Source of the DNA: an uncultured bacterium
GTDB lineage: Bacteria > Verrucomicrobiota > Kiritimatiellia > CAIVKH01
Reading direction: 5' to 3'
Length of the DNA: 64,000 bases
Assembly (NCBI GenBank): GCA_937958885.1
Contig: CALGMT010000013.1
Location: forward strand, 1 to 64,000
In this document: one piece after another, positions 35,271-44,395 of the stretch
Layout of the letters: each line of letters starts with the position of its first letter
Numbering within the stretch: the stretch's first letter is position 1
Program-made: the position numbers and the translations under genes
Notes under the pieces: model-generated
Database searches by the model: none
Seen by the model: the letters and a program-made list of their open reading frames with translations, nothing else
What the model was told of the DNA's origin: nothing

Positions 35271-37814
35271 TCATCGCCATTCGTGTTTCGGATACTTTCG
35301 CTGCAGCTCCTGCTTGATGCGCGGGTAATGGTCGCGCCAGAACCCTGCGAGATCCTGCGTGATTTGGACCGGGCGCTGGCTCGGCGCGAGGATGTGCGCG
35401 GTCAACGCCACGCGGCCCATCGCGATTTTCGGAGACTCGTTCATTCCGTACAACTGCTGAATGGTCGCGGAGAAGTAGGGAGGCGTTTCGCCGGAGTACA
35501 CGATGCGCGCGCTGCGTCCATTCGGCAGTGCGATGCGCTCCGGGGCGTGGCGATCCAGCAGTGCGCGCTGCTCGGGCGTCAGCCAGTCATGAACGATCGG
35601 GCGCACCTCGCGCTCTTTGATGTCCTTGTAGCTGACCGCGCCGTCGCACACGTGCGCGATGAGCAGGCGGCGATCCTCCGCGGTGACGATGGGAATGCCC
35701 AGCTCCGGGCACCAGGCGGCGAGACAGTTGACGCGAGTCAGCCACTGCTCGATCTGCTCATCCCACTTCTTAAGCGTCAATTCACCGCTCAGCACGCGTT
35801 CAGCGAGCAACTCGGCCGCTGCGTCGGCAGGCGGCTGTTCCGATCGCGAGGCGGACAACACGAGATCGCGAAACAGCGTGCGTTTTTCGGCATAGACGCG
35901 GCGCGCGGCGTCGTCCCACACGGCGACGGTTTCCTCGCGAAAGCCGTTGGGGAACAGTTCGCGCAGCCATTCCGGCTCGACTGCGGTGGCGAGCGAGAGC
36001 TGCACCTCGACCTCGCGCCCCTCGATCTCGTTGACCTCGGCTGCGACAAAGAGCGGCTTCTTCTGCACCACGCTGGAGCGCGCGAGCGCGCCGCGCCGGT
36101 TGTGGACGAGTTGGCAGCGCAGGGTCCCGCCGTCGAGGCGGCGCGCGAGGTGATCGGCGAAGCCGGTCAGCACGCACTTTTGGACCGCGCTGTCATCGGC
36201 CGGCGGGCCGTCGATCGGCAGGCCCTGTGCGGCGGCCATGCGGAGGAACGCATCGTAGAGCGGGCGCACCTGCCGCGCCGCCTGTGCGTTGATGCCGACG
36301 CGACGGCAGGCGTCCGGCGAAAATCGATTCTTTTCCGCATAGGACCAGGCGCGCATCAGGACGAAGAAGTCGGAGTCGGCGCGCTCGCCGAACAGGTCGT
36401 CGCGCCGCTCGCCGGCGTCGCGGTCGGTTCGGCGCACGAGGATGTCGCGCCCCTGCGTGAGCGCGGCGATCAGCGCGACTTGCCGCGCGCCGCCGTAGGT
36501 TTCGGCGGCGACGAGCATCCGCGCGTAGCGCGGGTGCACGGGGAAGGCCAGCATGCGGCGGCCGAGTTCCGTAATGGCGCCGGTCTGTTCGTCCGCCGCG
36601 CCGAGGTCGCGCAGCAGGACTTCGGCGCGCGCCAGCGATTTCGGATCGGGCCGCTCGACCCAGGGAAAGGCGGCAAGGTCGGTGTAGCCCGCGGCCTTCA
36701 GCGTGAGGGCGATCTCCGAGAGATCGAGGCGGCGCACCTCGGGCAATTCCTGAACGGGCCGCGCGCGGTGTTCGAGCTCGCTCCACAGCCGGATGCAGCA
36801 GCCGGGCGCGGTGCGCCCCGCGCGGCCGGCGCGCTGGTCGGCGGACGCGCGGCTGATGCGCTCGATCAGCAGGGTGTTGATGCCGCGATGCGGATCGTAG
36901 CGGGGAATCCGCGCGAGGCCGGAGTCGATTACGATGCGTATGCCGTCGATGGTGAGCGACGTTTCCGCCACATTGGTGGCGACGATGATCTTCCGTCGGT
37001 TCTGGCGCGCGACGGCCTGATCCTGCTGATCGGGCGGCAGGTCGCCGTGCAGCGGAAGGATCGCGCAATCGGCGGCCTCCGGGCGGGTCTGCAATTCGGC
37101 GATCGTGCGCGCGATTTCGTATGCGCCCGGCATAAAGATCAGCGCATCGCCGGGCCGTCCGGCGCGCGCGGCCTCCGCGAAGGCGGATGCGGCCTGCTCC
37201 CATACCGGCACATCGTCGCGCGGGCGCGCGGCGGGCGGGGTGGGGCGGTAGCGGATGTCGACAGGAAACATCCGCCCCCGTGATTCGAGCACGTCGCAGG
37301 GGCGCAGGTAATCCTCGACCAAGCCGAGATCGAGCGTGGCGGACATCACGATCAGCCCGAGATCGGGGCGCGACTCACGCTGGAGCGCGCGCGCCCGCGC
37401 GAGGGTGATGTCGCCGTAGAGATGCCGCTCATGGAATTCGTCGAACACGATGCACGCGACGCCGCGCAGCGACGGGTCGGAGAGCATTTGCCGCAGCAGG
37501 ATGCCCTCGGTCACGTAGCGGATGCGCGTCGCAGCGGAGGTGACGTCTTCAAAGCGGATTTGATAGCCGACCTCGCGGCCGAGCGGCACGCCGCATTCCT
37601 GCGCCACGCGCGCCGCGAGCATGCGCGCGGCGATGCGGCGCGGCTGCAGCACAACGATCTGCCCGTCGCCGAGCGCGCCGCCGCGCAGCAGCATTTGGGG
37701 AACCTGGGTGGATTTGCCCGATCCGGTCGGCGCCTGGATCAGCAGGCGTCGGTTGCGCGGATAGGCCGCGAGGAGGGCGGACTCCAGTTCGTAAATGGGC
37801 AGGCGTTCCGACAT
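35271..37814 (-). CDS. hrpB: ATP-dependent helicase HrpB
   Basis: 847 aa of the DEAH/RHA family. Walker A APTGSGKSTQVP, motif II as DEFH (VFDEFHERH), the SAT motif, and motif VI QRAGRAGRTAPG. C-terminal HrpB domain with WLTPEQRALLDRHAPERI and ILAPSQRPVQITQDLAGFWR, a segment seen in HrpB proteins. The DEFH variant is the normal HrpB form. The ATG at 37814 starts at MSERLPIYELESALL and leaves 16 bp to the upstream der gene. Cellular role of HrpB is poorly defined. Confidence 0.95.
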   Translation of the reverse strand: MSERLPIYELESALLAAYPRNRRLLIQAPTGSGKSTQVPQMLLRGGALGDGQIVVLQPRRIAARMLAARVAQECGVPLGREVGYQIRFEDVTSAATRIRYVTEGILLRQMLSDPSLRGVACIVFDEFHERHLYGDITLARARALQRESRPDLGLIVMSATLDLGLVEDYLRPCDVLESRGRMFPVDIRYRPTPPAARPRDDVPVWEQAASAFAEAARAGRPGDALIFMPGAYEIARTIAELQTRPEAADCAILPLHGDLPPDQQDQAVARQNRRKIIVATNVAETSLTIDGIRIVIDSGLARIPRYDPHRGINTLLIERISRASADQRAGRAGRTAPGCCIRLWSELEHRARPVQELPEVRRLDLSEIALTLKAAGYTDLAAFPWVERPDPKSLARAEVLLRDLGAADEQTGAITELGRRMLAFPVHPRYARMLVAAETYGGARQVALIAALTQGRDILVRRTDRDAGERRDDLFGERADSDFFVLMRAWSYAEKNRFSPDACRRVGINAQAARQVRPLYDAFLRMAAAQGLPIDGPPADDSAVQKCVLTGFADHLARRLDGGTLRCQLVHNRRGALARSSVVQKKPLFVAAEVNEIEGREVEVQLSLATAVEPEWLRELFPNGFREETVAVWDDAARRVYAEKRTLFRDLVLSASRSEQPPADAAAELLAERVLSGELTLKKWDEQIEQWLTRVNCLAAWCPELGIPIVTAEDRRLLIAHVCDGAVSYKDIKEREVRPIVHDWLTPEQRALLDRHAPERIALPNGRSARIVYSGETPPYFSATIQQLYGMNESPKIAMGRVALTAHILAPSQRPVQITQDLAGFWRDHYPRIKQELQRKYPKHEWR

Positions 37815-37830
37815 GCGCTCGCGCCCTCGA

Positions 37831-39171
37831 TTATTTCCGCTCGTGACTGGAGCGATACTCCACGACGATCGGCGCGCCTTCAAACCCCGCCGCCTCGCGG
37901 AGCGCGGCGATCAGATAGGCTTGGTAGGACGGCACGCACAGATCCGGTTGATTCACAAAAAAGCGGAACCGCAGCGGGCGCACGCCGGTTTGCGCGGCGT
38001 AATAGAATTTGAGACGTTTGCCGCCCGTGCGGGGAGGGGCGACGCGCTTGACCGCGTCGTGCAGCACCTTGTTCAGCGTGCTGGTCGGCAGCGTGGTGGA
38101 GATTTGGCCGGCGACGTAGTCGATCGTCTCGACGGCTTTCCGCACATTCAACCCGGACTGCGCGGAGACGAAGACGACCGGCACATACGAGAGGAAATAC
38201 AGATCACGCCGCAGGGCCTTTTCATACTCGCGTTGCGTGACCTTCGTTTCGGCGGTCGCGAGATCCCACTTGTTGACGAGCAGCACACAGCCCTTGCGCG
38301 CGTCGAGGATCAAGCCGGCGATTTTCTTGTCCTGTTCGGTCGGCCCCTGCGCGGCGTCGATCATCAGGACGACGACATCCGCGTCTTCGATGCTCTTTTG
38401 CGCGCGCATCACGCTCCAGCGTTCGACCGCGTCTTCCGCGCGGCGCAGCTTGCGCAGGCCCGCGGTGTCGATGAGCCGGTAGTGGCGCGCCTGCGGACCG
38501 GATCCGATGGTGAAGGGGATTTCGATGCTGTCGCGCGTCGTGCCGGGAATGGGCGAAACGATGACCCGATCGCTGCGCAAGACGCGGTTCACGAAGGATG
38601 ATTTGCCCGCGTTCGGCTTCCCGACGATCGCGACGCGTAGCGGGTTTTCGACTGTCGGCGATTCGCCGGGCGGCAGACGTTCCAGCACGGCGGAAAGCAG
38701 CGCGTCGAACCCGCGGTTGTGCAGTGCAGCGACCGGGAAGACCGGGAAACCGAGCGCGGCGAACTCGGACGCTTGAGTGTCGAGTCCTTCATGGTCGGCC
38801 TTGTTCGCCGCGAGCAGGACGGGGCGGCCGGAGGCGCGCAGCAGCGCGGCGACCTCGCGGTCGAGCGGCGTCACGCCGTCCGTGACGTCGGTGGCCAGGA
38901 TAATGACCGACGCATCGGCAATCGCGACTTCGGCTTGTGCGCGCGTGCCGGCGGACAACACATCTTTAGCCGCCTCCCCGTCGATGAAGCCCAATCCGCC
39001 GGTGTCGATCAGCTCGAACCGCTCGCCGCGCCAGCGGGCCTCCGCCGACAGACGATCGCGCGTGACGCCGGGCTGGTCGTGCACGATGGCGATGCGGCGG
39101 CCGACGATCCGGTTGAACAGGGCCGATTTCCCGACATTGGGCCGGCCCACGATGGCGACGATTCGATTCAT
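37831..39171 (-). CDS. der: Ribosome-associated GTPase Der (EngA)
   Basis: 446 aa with two consecutive GTPase domains and a C-terminal KH-like domain, as in all Der proteins. First domain: GRPNVGKSALFN, DTGG, NKAD. Second domain: GKPNAGKSSFVN, DTAGLRK, NKWD. The KH-like end contains YYAAQTGVRPLRFRFFVNQP. Needed for 50S ribosome assembly. The next minus-strand gene, hrpB, follows closely. Confidence 0.96.
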   Translation of the reverse strand: MNRIVAIVGRPNVGKSALFNRIVGRRIAIVHDQPGVTRDRLSAEARWRGERFELIDTGGLGFIDGEAAKDVLSAGTRAQAEVAIADASVIILATDVTDGVTPLDREVAALLRASGRPVLLAANKADHEGLDTQASEFAALGFPVFPVAALHNRGFDALLSAVLERLPPGESPTVENPLRVAIVGKPNAGKSSFVNRVLRSDRVIVSPIPGTTRDSIEIPFTIGSGPQARHYRLIDTAGLRKLRRAEDAVERWSVMRAQKSIEDADVVVLMIDAAQGPTEQDKKIAGLILDARKGCVLLVNKWDLATAETKVTQREYEKALRRDLYFLSYVPVVFVSAQSGLNVRKAVETIDYVAGQISTTLPTSTLNKVLHDAVKRVAPPRTGGKRLKFYYAAQTGVRPLRFRFFVNQPDLCVPSYQAYLIAALREAAGFEGAPIVVEYRSSHERK

Positions 39172-39272
39172 GCGTGCGCGTTATGCCTCGAAACGCGGCG
39201 GGTCACAAGCGAACTCTGTACAAGACCCTCAAGCGCGGGTAAATTCGCGGCCAGGTACGGTCGGGGCTCTTC

Positions 39273-39530
39273 ATGATATATGTAGGAAATCTATCGTTTC
39301 AGTGCGGAGAGGATGCGTTGCGCGAGGCCTTTTCGCCCTGCGGCGAGGTCGCATCCGTTCGCATCATTCGCCATCCGTCCACTGGGCGTTCCCTCGGATT
39401 CGCATTTGTGGAGATGAAGGACGAAGCGTCCGCCGATCGAGCGTGCCGCGAATTGCATCATCGACAACTCGGCGGCCGCGCCATCCGCGTGGCCGCCATG
39501 CGCCCGCGCGGCGACCGCGCAAGGATTTAA
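39273..39530 (+). CDS. RNA-recognition-motif (RRM) protein
   Basis: 85 aa, one complete RRM. RNP2 is IYVGNLSF at the very start, and RNP1 is SLGFAFVEM at about 47-55. Such small single-RRM proteins are found in cyanobacteria and the PVC group and bind single-stranded RNA. No Shine-Dalgarno sequence precedes the ATG. A basic hypothetical protein starts 3 bp after its stop. Confidence 0.9.
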   Translation: MIYVGNLSFQCGEDALREAFSPCGEVASVRIIRHPSTGRSLGFAFVEMKDEASADRACRELHHRQLGGRAIRVAAMRPRGDRARI

Positions 39531-39533
39531 CGC

Positions 39534-39797
39534 ATGAGCATTTTCGGCCGATTCAGAAGAAAGAAACACGCGTCGCCTCCCGCGGAGTTGAATGGGACGC
39601 CCCCCGCGGGTGAAACCGCGCCGGGCGTACGCGCAATCAGAGACCTCTGGGCGATCGAGCCGCGCCCGCCGGTCGAGCGCGTTGAGGGCGAGGTCGTGAC
39701 CGATATCTATGCGACTCAGCGGCCGAACGGGATGCCGCGTCGCCGCCACCAGCGCCGCACCCCAAACGAGTCGGACGAATTCACTCCGCCATTCTAA
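39534..39797 (+). CDS. Small basic Pro/Arg-rich hypothetical protein
   Basis: 87 aa, starting MSIFGRFRRKKHASPPAELN, rich in Arg and Pro and ending RRRHQRRTPNESDEFTPPF. AAGGA is well placed before the ATG, and it lies 3 bp after the RRM gene and 14 bp before the serpin, so it is very likely translated. No recognisable domain; probably largely disordered. Confidence 0.6.
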   Translation: MSIFGRFRRKKHASPPAELNGTPPAGETAPGVRAIRDLWAIEPRPPVERVEGEVVTDIYATQRPNGMPRRRHQRRTPNESDEFTPPF

Positions 39798-39811
39798 CGC
39801 GAGGACCGAAA

Positions 39812-41065
39812 ATGCGCCTGCGATTCGCTTCAATCCTGCTGTCTGCCCTGCTGGCCGCGTCTGCTCGCGCGGAAGACCCGGGCGTCGCGGCGATCAACCG
39901 GCTGGGCCTCGAGTTGCTCGCCGTGTCCCGCGGTCTGAACGAGACGGCGCTGCTCTCGCCCTTTTCAATCCAGAGCGCGCTGGCGATGGCGTATGCGGGG
40001 GCGTCGGGCGCGACCCGCGAGGAGATGCGGCGCGTCTTGCACTATCCGGAGGACGAGTCCGCGCTGGTCCGGTCCCTCGCCGGGCTGCGCGCGGAGCTCG
40101 ATCGAATCGCGCGCGATTCGGAACGATTTTCTACCGAGCAGGCGCGCTATGGCGGGCCGCGCGATCCCCTCGCGCTGTCGATCGCGAACCGGCTGTTCGG
40201 CCAGCAGGGCTATCCGTTTCGTCCGGAGTTTCTCTCGTACCTCGCAGAGGCCTATCAGGCCCCGTTCGAAACATGCGATTTTCGCGAAAACCATGAAGCA
40301 GAACGGCATCGGATCAACCTTTGGGTCGAAGAGCAAACGCGCGAGCGCATCCGCGATTTGATTCCCGGCGGCGGGCTCACCGAGGAGACGCGGCTCGTGC
40401 TCGTGAACGCGATCTATCTCAAAACGCCGTGGATGGAACCGTTCCCTGAATACGCCACCCAGCCGCGACCCTTCTGGGTGCGCGGTGTCGAAGAGCGCGA
40501 GACGCCGACGATGAGCCGGACCGGCGATTTCCGCGTCAAAAAGGGCAATGGCTACACCGCCGTCGGCGTTCCGATGGATAGAGGCGATTTGCTTTTCATT
40601 GCGGTGGTCCCAGACGAACGGACGGGATTGGATGCGGTGGAATCCGCACTGAGCGCCGACGAACTGGCGGCGCTGGCCTCCGCGCCGATGGCCGAGGCGA
40701 TCGTGTATCTGCCGAAATTCAAAATCGAGCCGCCGGTGATGGCGCTGGGAACCGCTCTCAAGCAGCTCGGCATGCGGATGGCATTTGACGTTCCGCCCGG
40801 CAGCGCCGATTTCGACGGCATCGCGCCGCGCCGGCCCAACGACTATCTTTATATCGACGAAGTGTTCCACAAGACATTCCTCGCACTGGACGAGAAGGGG
40901 GTAGAGGCCGCCGCTGCCACGGCCGTGGTGATGATGCGGGCGACGGCGATGCCGATCGAAAAACCCAAGCCGATCGAGATCCGCGTGGATCGTCCGTTTC
41001 TATTCGCCATTCAGCATCGCGGCGGCGCATGCCTGTTCATTGGGCGCGTCGTGGATCCGCGCTGA
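39812..41065 (+). CDS. Secreted serpin (serine protease inhibitor)
   Basis: 417 aa, normal serpin size plus a Sec signal peptide (residues 1-20, cleaving after ASARA). Conserved serpin blocks are NETALLSPFSIQSALAMAYA, LVLVNAIYLKTPWMEPF and LYIDEVFHKTFLALDEKGVE. The hinge GVEAAAATA (363-371) matches the small-residue consensus of inhibitory serpins. The reactive loop up to the distal PFLF is about seven residues longer than in alpha-1-antitrypsin, so the P1 residue is uncertain (Ala, Arg or Met near 374-380). GAGGA precedes the ATG. Probably protects the envelope from proteases. Confidence 0.93.
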   Translation: MRLRFASILLSALLAASARAEDPGVAAINRLGLELLAVSRGLNETALLSPFSIQSALAMAYAGASGATREEMRRVLHYPEDESALVRSLAGLRAELDRIARDSERFSTEQARYGGPRDPLALSIANRLFGQQGYPFRPEFLSYLAEAYQAPFETCDFRENHEAERHRINLWVEEQTRERIRDLIPGGGLTEETRLVLVNAIYLKTPWMEPFPEYATQPRPFWVRGVEERETPTMSRTGDFRVKKGNGYTAVGVPMDRGDLLFIAVVPDERTGLDAVESALSADELAALASAPMAEAIVYLPKFKIEPPVMALGTALKQLGMRMAFDVPPGSADFDGIAPRRPNDYLYIDEVFHKTFLALDEKGVEAAAATAVVMMRATAMPIEKPKPIEIRVDRPFLFAIQHRGGACLFIGRVVDPR

Positions 41066-41079
41066 TTGCGGAGAGAAGT

Positions 41080-42177
41080 TTATTCCTCTTCGACTGCTTC
41101 ATCCGAATTGACCGGAATCTCCGGCCGGTCCCAGCGCCGGATGACGCCGGTCCACGCCGGACTCGGCGTGAATGCGTCAATCCAGCCTTGTGTCGCCCAC
41201 GCTTCCATCGGTTGACGGTCCGGAATCACGAGCGCCTCGCAGTCGGGAAACTCGTTGAGCAGAGACGTGCCTTCCTCCACGCCGAGCACGATCAGGGCGT
41301 GCGCGAGCGCGTGGGCCATCAGGCAGGTCGGCGCGCGCACCGCGGCGAGCGCGGTGTCTTCCGCGGGCCGAGCGGTGCGAGGATCGATGACGTCGCCATA
41401 CTCGCGGCCTTCGATGGTCACGGTGCGATCGCGCAGGCCGATCACCGCGAGCGCGGGCGCTGCGGCATCAAGGGCAATTTCACCGAGCGGAGCCGAGTCA
41501 AATGGGTTGCGGATCGGATGCCGCCACGGCGTGTCGGGAGCGAGCCGGCCGAGCGCGCGCGCGTAGCGATCCCACGTCACAAACGCGCGGTCGATCTCCT
41601 GGCGGCGCAGTTCGACGATGGCAAGGTCCACACCGTAGGCGTAGGCGAGACTGCCGGGTGCGATGCGCGCGCCCGGCGAAACGAGCGCGATAGCGCCCTG
41701 CTCGGCGAGTTGGATGTGGCGAAGCCCGATCAGTTCCATCAGCGCGGCGAGCTCCTCATCGCTTGGTGGCGATTCTGGAATCGGGCCGGCGAAGCCCCAC
41801 GCCTCGAGCGCGGGCAAGACGGTCAAATCGTAAGCGCCGCCGGTCAACTGACTGTAGTAGTGCGCCAGGTCGATGGCGCGAAACGTATTGAACGAAACCT
41901 GAAGGCGATACGTTCCGGCGACGCGGTTGATCTTCGCGATGTCGCTGCGCGGGTCGTTGAGATTGAATTCGCTCCACGCGATTTGGAACTGTCGGCGCAC
42001 GATCTCGCTCGACGCAGACAATTGGCCGGCGAGATCGGGCGGCATGATGAGCGCGCCGGCCCGGTCGCCAACCGCGATGGCGGCCTGGCGCGGGGCCGCA
42101 TCCCGGCAGCCCGCGCCGACGAAGAGTACCGCGCAGGCGAGCGCCGCGGCGCATGTGACGGGGACGCTATTCCTCAT
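41080..42177 (-). CDS. Divergent ApbE-like (FAD:protein FMN transferase family) lipoprotein
   Basis: 365 aa from ATG 42177, with an N-terminal signal and a cysteine at VGAGC suggesting a lipoprotein. The fold-defining segments are ApbE-like: FNLNDPRSDIAKINR, GGAYDLTVLPALEAWGF and GDVIDPRTARP. Key sites are altered: the usual GGIAKGYAVD reads PGSLAYAYGVD, and the Mg-binding DALxTAL near the C-terminus reads MAHALAHAL, replacing Asp and Thr by His. It overlaps the FNR-like gene by 11 bp. Either the metal site is reworked or the protein is catalytically inactive. Confidence 0.75.
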   Translation of the reverse strand: MRNSVPVTCAAALACAVLFVGAGCRDAAPRQAAIAVGDRAGALIMPPDLAGQLSASSEIVRRQFQIAWSEFNLNDPRSDIAKINRVAGTYRLQVSFNTFRAIDLAHYYSQLTGGAYDLTVLPALEAWGFAGPIPESPPSDEELAALMELIGLRHIQLAEQGAIALVSPGARIAPGSLAYAYGVDLAIVELRRQEIDRAFVTWDRYARALGRLAPDTPWRHPIRNPFDSAPLGEIALDAAAPALAVIGLRDRTVTIEGREYGDVIDPRTARPAEDTALAAVRAPTCLMAHALAHALIVLGVEEGTSLLNEFPDCEALVIPDRQPMEAWATQGWIDAFTPSPAWTGVIRRWDRPEIPVNSDEAVEEE

Positions 42178-42853
42178 GACGATAATAATACGCCTCGGTG
42201 AAGAGCGCGTCGGGCCGAATCCCGCGCGCGGTGAGCAAATCGCGCATCTCGTAGAACATTTCGTTCGCGCCGCAGAGATAAAAATGCGCATCGGACGGGA
42301 AGTCGAAGGTCCGGCTGAAGTCCGTGACACGCCCGTGGAATGCGCCGGGCGCACCCGCGCTCACACAGGGGAAATATGGGCGGCCCGCAAATTCTTCGCG
42401 ATAGAACAAATCTTCAGCGGTGCGCACGCCGTGGAGGACGGTCATGTCGAGTTCCGGATACGTGCGGAGATAGGCTCTGCACGGAGCGATGCCGGTTCCG
42501 GTGGCGACAAAAACGATCGGCCGCGCGCGGTCGCGCAAAACAAACTCGCCGCAGGGCGCTGAAATTTCAACATACTCGCCTTCCGCCTTCCCGGCGAGAT
42601 GCGGCGTCAGAACGCCACTCGGAATCAGGCGGTAGAGTACGCGCAGCTCGTTGTCGTTTTCGCCGCTGGCGATGGTGTAGTTCCGATCTTCGGTCAGCGC
42701 GCGTCCGTGGATGACGAGCAATTGTCCCGCGCGAAAGTCGAGGCCGTCGCGAGAGAGGGAGAGCTCGTAGGCGGTCGGGGACAGTTGGCGATGGCGCAGT
42801 ATCCGCGCTTTCCAACGGCGCATCATGGGCGGGCTTGAGGGGGCCGTGGTCAT
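42167..42853 (-). CDS. Ferredoxin-NADP+ reductase-like flavoprotein
   Basis: 228 aa. FAD-binding domain motif DRNYTIASGENDNELRVLYR (RxYS/T type), VLTPHL, then the NAD(P) domain VFVATGTGIAPCRAYLRTYP and HFYLCGANEMFYEMRDLL, ending with an aromatic tail (EAYYYRHEE), as in bacterial FNRs. It transfers electrons between NAD(P)H and a one-electron carrier. Cotranscribed with an ApbE-like gene, which hints at a flavoprotein electron-transfer context (inference). ATGs at residues 10 and 11 are alternative starts. Confidence 0.85.
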   Translation of the reverse strand: MTTAPSSPPMMRRWKARILRHRQLSPTAYELSLSRDGLDFRAGQLLVIHGRALTEDRNYTIASGENDNELRVLYRLIPSGVLTPHLAGKAEGEYVEISAPCGEFVLRDRARPIVFVATGTGIAPCRAYLRTYPELDMTVLHGVRTAEDLFYREEFAGRPYFPCVSAGAPGAFHGRVTDFSRTFDFPSDAHFYLCGANEMFYEMRDLLTARGIRPDALFTEAYYYRHEE

Positions 42854-42868
42854 GGCGTGCGTTTATAT

Positions 42869-43597
42869 TCAACGATTGAGCGCCGGGTCGGGGATGCCCA
42901 GTTCACGGAAGCCTTTTGCCCGCAGCAGGCACGCGTCGCACCGCCCGCAGGGACGGCCGCCGGGGCCGGGGTCGTAGCAGGAAAGGGTTATGCCGTAATC
43001 GACACCGAGCGCGAGGCCGGCGCGGATGATCTCGGCCTTGTTCCATTTCATCAGCGGCGCGTGGATGCGGAAGCGTCCGCCCTCGGCGCCGATGCGGGTC
43101 GCGCGGTCGGCGAGGCGCTGGAACGCGCGGATGAAGGCCGGACGGCAATCGGGATAGCCGCTGAAATCGAGCGCATTCACGCCGATAAAAATATCGCGCG
43201 CGCCGAGGACCTCCGCCCACGCGAGGGCGAAGGAGAGAAACACGGTGTTGCGCGCGGGCACGTAGGTGATCGGAATGCCGCGCTCCATCTCGCGGGTCGA
43301 ACGGTTTTTCGGAACGGGGATATCCGCGGTCAGCGCCGAGCCGCCGAACGCGCGGAGGTCGATGCGCACGGTCTTGTGCGCGACCGCGCCGAGCGCGCGC
43401 GCGATGCGGCGCGCCGCGCCGAGTTCCGCGCGGTGGTGCTGGCCGTAGCGGAACGAAAGCGCGTGGCACGCAAACCCGCGCGCGCGCGCGATGGCGAGAA
43501 CGGTGGCGGAGTCGAGGCCGCAGCTCAGGAGGACCACGGCCTTGCGCGCTTCGGACGCGGGGGCGTTGGGGTGTTTTGCTTGTGCGGATCGGATCAC
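42869..43597 (-). CDS. queC: 7-cyano-7-deazaguanine synthase
   Basis: Converts 7-carboxy-7-deazaguanine to preQ0 in queuosine synthesis. 242 aa from GTG 43597, overlapping queE by 4 bp. PP-loop [32 protein letters not shown], and the zinc-binding cysteines C-x10-CGRCDAC near the C-terminus. The loop reads SCGLDS where SGGLDS is usual. Confidence 0.95.
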   Translation of the reverse strand: MIRSAQAKHPNAPASEARKAVVLLSCGLDSATVLAIARARGFACHALSFRYGQHHRAELGAARRIARALGAVAHKTVRIDLRAFGGSALTADIPVPKNRSTREMERGIPITYVPARNTVFLSFALAWAEVLGARDIFIGVNALDFSGYPDCRPAFIRAFQRLADRATRIGAEGGRFRIHAPLMKWNKAEIIRAGLALGVDYGITLSCYDPGPGGRPCGRCDACLLRAKGFRELGIPDPALNR

Positions 43598-44391
43598 AGT
43601 TGGTTCATCATCTTGTGGGTTTGCGGAATGACGCGGACATTCGGGATGTGCGCAAGGCAGCGCGCCTGCCAGTCGAGCAGTTGGTGCGGCGCGGGCGCGC
43701 GGCGCGCCTCGCCGAAGGGGGTCATCGGCTGCAGGATCAACATCGTCTGCGGCGCGACGTCTCGAATGACCGCGCATGCGGCGTCGAGATCGGCCGGGTC
43801 CGTGTCGGCGCTCACGACCGCCTTGGCGAACACATCGACTTCATTCTCAACGCAGCGCGCGAGGAATTTGCGATGCCCGCCCCATGCAGCTTCGTTCAAG
43901 GTCACGCTGGGCAATTTGATATCCATCGCGGCGAAGTCGAGCCAGGGGAGCAGCGCATCGAGTTGCGTGTAGAGATCGCCCGCCGTTTCGAGATAGGTCT
44001 TCAGCCCGAAATGTTCGATGCGGGGCAGCAGGGCGCGCAAATAGTCGGGATAAAGCAGCGGTTCGCCGCCGGTGAGGGAGACGGCGTGATGCGGGCCGAA
44101 CTGTCGGTCGAGCGCGCGAATCCAGTCGAGCAGGGTTTCAACGGGCAGCGGATTCGGCATCTCGATAAAATCGCGGCGGCCGGGCGTTTGCTCCACGCGG
44201 CAGCGCGGCGGCTGATACCCGGGCGGCTGCCACGCGGTGACGGTTTCCGGCGAATCGCAGAAGGCGCAGCGGCGATGGCATCCATAAAAGCGCACGAAGA
44301 GTTGCCGCGCGCCCACGCAGGGGCCTTCGCCCTGGACCGAGCTGAAAATTTCCGTGATCGGCGCGGTCAGGCTGGGCGGATTGTCGGTCAC
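43594..44391 (-). CDS. queE: 7-carboxy-7-deazaguanine synthase (radical SAM)
   Basis: 265 aa from GTG 44391. [20 protein letters not shown] is the QueE opening; the cluster-binding cysteines are in CHRRCAFC (CxxxCxxC), followed by [11 protein letters not shown]. It converts 6-carboxytetrahydropterin to 7-carboxy-7-deazaguanine. It starts 4 bp after pstS and its stop overlaps queC. QueD and preQ0 reductase are not in the window. Confidence 0.94.
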   Translation of the reverse strand: MTDNPPSLTAPITEIFSSVQGEGPCVGARQLFVRFYGCHRRCAFCDSPETVTAWQPPGYQPPRCRVEQTPGRRDFIEMPNPLPVETLLDWIRALDRQFGPHHAVSLTGGEPLLYPDYLRALLPRIEHFGLKTYLETAGDLYTQLDALLPWLDFAAMDIKLPSVTLNEAAWGGHRKFLARCVENEVDVFAKAVVSADTDPADLDAACAVIRDVAPQTMLILQPMTPFGEARRAPAPHQLLDWQARCLAHIPNVRVIPQTHKMMNQL

Positions 44392-44395
44392 GCGA

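Noticed and set aside
42857-43972. Open plus-strand frame of 371 codons
   Set aside because: Antisense to queC and queE, both of which have intact catalytic motifs.
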